From Scheffersomyces stipitis CBS 6054 (lineage: Eukaryota; Ascomycota; Pichiomycetes; Serinales; Debaryomycetaceae), in assembly GCF_000209165.1 (NCBI RefSeq), contig NC_009043.1:1302001-1366000 (forward strand): DNA of 64,000 bases. The letters are read 5' to 3'. The translations under genes were made by a program, and so were the position numbers. Each line of letters begins with the position of its first letter. Positions within the stretch are counted from its first letter, which is position 1. The notes beneath the pieces are model-generated. The model was not told where the DNA came from. It made no database searches and was given only the letters and a program-made list of their open reading frames with translations. This document shows, in pieces, positions 61,250 to 64,000 of the stretch.

Positions 61250-64000
61250 ATTTGAAAGTACACAAGTATGGAAATATAAGAAGCGGTTTCAAAGTAGGGA
61301 TACTTGGGTGTCGACCGAACAAACCGTTGAAATCCAGATATTGATTAATTGTGTTTGTGGATTCTGGCGCACTAGACCCACTACGATTTTTCGCAGCCAA
61401 ATCTGAGTTTGATACAATCGGAGATTTTGCACCTATTCAAGGTTTGATCTCGTTTACTTTATTCACGAGAGTTGAAACTTTTGACTAGAATATTCTCTGC
61501 TTCCTCTCGTACATCAATGTGGGCCTGTGCTATTTTAGGTGAATAAACTTGTTTGATTAAACCAATATATATTTGAGTGTTGATAGCCTCTATTGGAGTG
61601 TATAAAAGATATAATATCCCAAAGAATATTGTTGCTGCCAGGTCAAAGCGTCTTAGCGGGAAAATAGACAATTGGTTTCAAAAATTTTAGTTTGCAGAAT
61701 TTGAGCTGTATAAAGAACTGGCCCTAGAAGTCCACTATTGGTTTTGTCTTCAACCTGGGAAGAAGACAAATATTCAATGGTCGATAACAAATTCATGCTG
61801 AAAGTTGTATCTAGGTTGTATACTAAAACGAAATCAAGAATATTCACATTCTAATCTAACGACGATCAAAAGTTCTGAACTGTTTAGAACACTCACAACA
61901 ATGAAACAACAAGAATCCTTTAACTACCTGTGTTGCTATAAACTCCAGTATGAAGAGGAAATCACAGTCAGGAGAAAGACGCTACACTTGACCGTACAGA
62001 TCTAGAGGTTCCCGAAAATCAACCTAGTTGCAAAATAGCCTTAGTTGCAACCTCTGGTACGTGCAGTCAAGACAACTTATACTACAAAGGAAAAGCTACT
62101 GAAGACAAACCACTCTCTACAATTTAAGTGCAACATGAAACAAAAATGTCTACCCTTGGCTCGAATGATGAATCAGCTATCTGCAACCGATTTCCAGCGC
62201 CATATTCCCCTATATGGCTCCAATTTTTCATATTTCCAAAGCCAATCACGCCATATGGTGGGTATTCACCACGAGGGTGCATATTGCGATCAGCATACAT
62301 GATTGGTCCGTGAAGCCGGCGATATTGGCTCTTTAGATTCTTTCAGGGCAAACCGATTAATCCTTATTATTTTGCTCCAGCAATTTAGAATATTTTCTAC
62401 CCGCGACAAGCGGAGAAGTACAGTAGTCATGAAGTTGAAAAAGGTGGGGAATCCGGCGCCGTACAGGAAATCACGAGGTGAAGAAGGCATCGAGTTTGGA
62501 ACTTAACAATGGAAGTAGCCAGCAGGAGTCACATAGTCATATTTGTTGTTACAAACTGGAAGTTGAAATATGGGCATCTCTTGATAATTTGGATTTTTGT
62601 TGCAGATCAATTTCTTCGGATGAGTTCCGTCAAACTTTGAGAGTTTCTTAAAGCTACTTTCGCAGTCTTTCATATGGAACTTAGCACGGATTAACAGAGT
62701 CTACCCTGGCTTATATACTGTGCTACATATTGTGCTACTACTTTCTGAGCCAAACCACAGACTCTACACTATTCCGCCGGGGTGTCATTATCCTGTCTAT
62801 ATTATTCGGGACTGTATTATTTGGGATTCAATACGACTACGCGGTGCCATACTTTATACTTATATTTGCTATACCATGCAAGGTGAATATATATTACTTT
62901 TCAATAAAATATCACTTGTTGTTTTAATAATCTTTACCAGAAAATGCAAACCAAACCACCTGGGGTGTTTTTTTCCTCCTGTAATTGGCCAGATGTTGTT
63001 TCGTGGTAACTTCATCTTGGCTCTCTAATAATGCTCATAACTCATAACTCATCGGCTCGAAGCCTCGTAACCTCTCGGATTTCTCACTTAGAATCAGTTG
63101 ATGTTGTTGTACATCTTATGTTTCAACGAACACATGACGATGTTGTAGTTGTAGATGAAGCTGTTGGTGAAGTCGATGATGAGATCGGTGAATAGAAGCG
63201 TCACCATTACTATGTTCATGGCGTAGTATAGTACCGAGTCTAGAAGCGAGTAGAATTTCTCGGTGGTCTCTGAGACGAGTTTGCTGACAGAATTCATGGC
63301 GGAGGTTGTTTTAGAAAGTGGCCTCTGTCGAAAACTTTTCAGTTTTGATGTAGAAACGTATACAGCGTGTGGAGAAGACTTGGTGAAACGAGTACTAGCT
63401 GCAAAGATTCTCTTCTATATGGCAATTGCGCAAGGTCCAGTGGAGTGCAACAAGAAATACAAAAAAGAAAAAGGATGAAGATACTTCAGAATGTCCAAGA
63501 CGAACTTGAATCTCAATTTTTTCCTAAGCTTCGATTGCAAATAGTTGTATATTTATATTTTGGCTCCGACGAAATCGACTTGTGGTAGCGCAGCGTACAT
63601 ATGCAATCGGTCAGAGCATGCTGCCTACGGATGCAGCGTGCAGGTATGGAACACCAACCTAGTTGAAAAAAGAATGGAAATCTCACCGTGATGCCTGCAG
63701 GATACAAACAAACAGTCCATAAACGCCGGATTTGTGATCTTCATATCCATATGCAGTTAGATTTCAATATAGATTGCCTATTTCAGACGAGCCAGACTAG
63801 ACCAGTCATCCGCCGTCGGTCAGTGTCATCCAGATGGCTGAATAGCCACGCCAATAACGACAAGGTCGGGCCGGGAACAGCGTAGCCGTTTTTTTTTGGG
63901 GTTCGTATGTTTTCTGTACACTCACCGCTTACGAGATTTTTTTTGTCGGCATTTCTGCTTACAATTGATGAATTTTCACATTTAGTCTTGACTTCTCAAT
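61250..64000. other. 2.75-kb gene-poor window end
   Basis: No gene is convincing here apart from one small membrane protein candidate (63094-63297). A minus-strand frame at 61459-61671 encodes a hydrophobic segment (RRFDLAATIFFGILYLLY) without an ATG, possibly a decayed membrane gene. No tRNA, LTR or satellite was recognised. Confidence 0.4.
63094..63297 (-). CDS. Candidate small membrane protein, 67 residues
   Basis: This frame starts with an ATG at 63297 and reads MNSVSKLVSETTEKFYSLLD, then a membrane segment (VLYYAMNIVMVTLLFTDLII) and a second partly hydrophobic stretch. It is short and I know no family for it. It could be a real small gene or chance; the A+T-rich flanks give no help. Confidence 0.25.
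   Translation of the reverse strand: MNSVSKLVSETTEKFYSLLDSVLYYAMNIVMVTLLFTDLIIDFTNSFIYNYNIVMCSLKHKMYNNIN

Overview
This 64-kb window is nuclear DNA of a budding yeast. The genes are closely packed and mostly intronless. The four or five introns end in TACTAAC-type branch sites only a few bases before the acceptor. Gene content (FZO1, SEC15, COX11, VPS11, DASH SPC34, KAE1, BIO2, ribosomal proteins), a two-dsRBD Dicer-type RNase III, LINE relics and sparse in-frame CTG codons point to the CTG (CUG-Ser) clade. A Scheffersomyces/Pichia stipitis-like species fits best, but I could not confirm the species. If the clade call is right, CTG residues given here as Leu are really Ser.

Layout. 0-10 kb: FZO1, DAL3, IRC6, SEC15, a small mitochondrial membrane protein (INA17-like) and COX11. 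10-25 kb: a 3-kb non-coding stretch, a ferric reductase, a short-chain reductase, SKG6/TOS2-like, a basic amino-acid permease and MIC10. 25-33 kb: CWC23, KAE1, SPC34, the divergent ribosomal pair RPL30/RPL24, a taspase/asparaginase-family gene, tRNA-Ile and a LINE relic. 33-49 kb: PPS1, an acidic GPI-type surface protein, VPS11, RTN1 (split by an intron), TRM8, MRPL11 and a Dicer-like RNase III. 49-57 kb: tRNA-Ala and tRNA-Ile back to back, a second LINE relic, IVY1, BIO2 and RPL22. 57-64 kb: a second reductase, an unrecognised 694-residue protein, and a gene-poor end.

Many genes are arranged as convergent or divergent pairs, some with very short gaps (6 bp between DAL3 and IRC6). Themes are mitochondria (FZO1, COX11, INA17-like, MIC10, MRPL11, BIO2), membrane traffic and vacuole (SEC15, VPS11, IVY1, RTN1, IRC6), and translation or tRNA (RPL22, RPL24, RPL30, KAE1, TRM8, tRNAs).

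The most notable non-coding signals are two. A repeated promoter element, TTAACTATG/CATAGTTAA, has 13 exact copies, all upstream of housekeeping genes and often repeated at 14-bp spacing. A kink-turn plus unusual 5' splice site in RPL30 matches the known Rpl30 autoregulatory element of baker's yeast.
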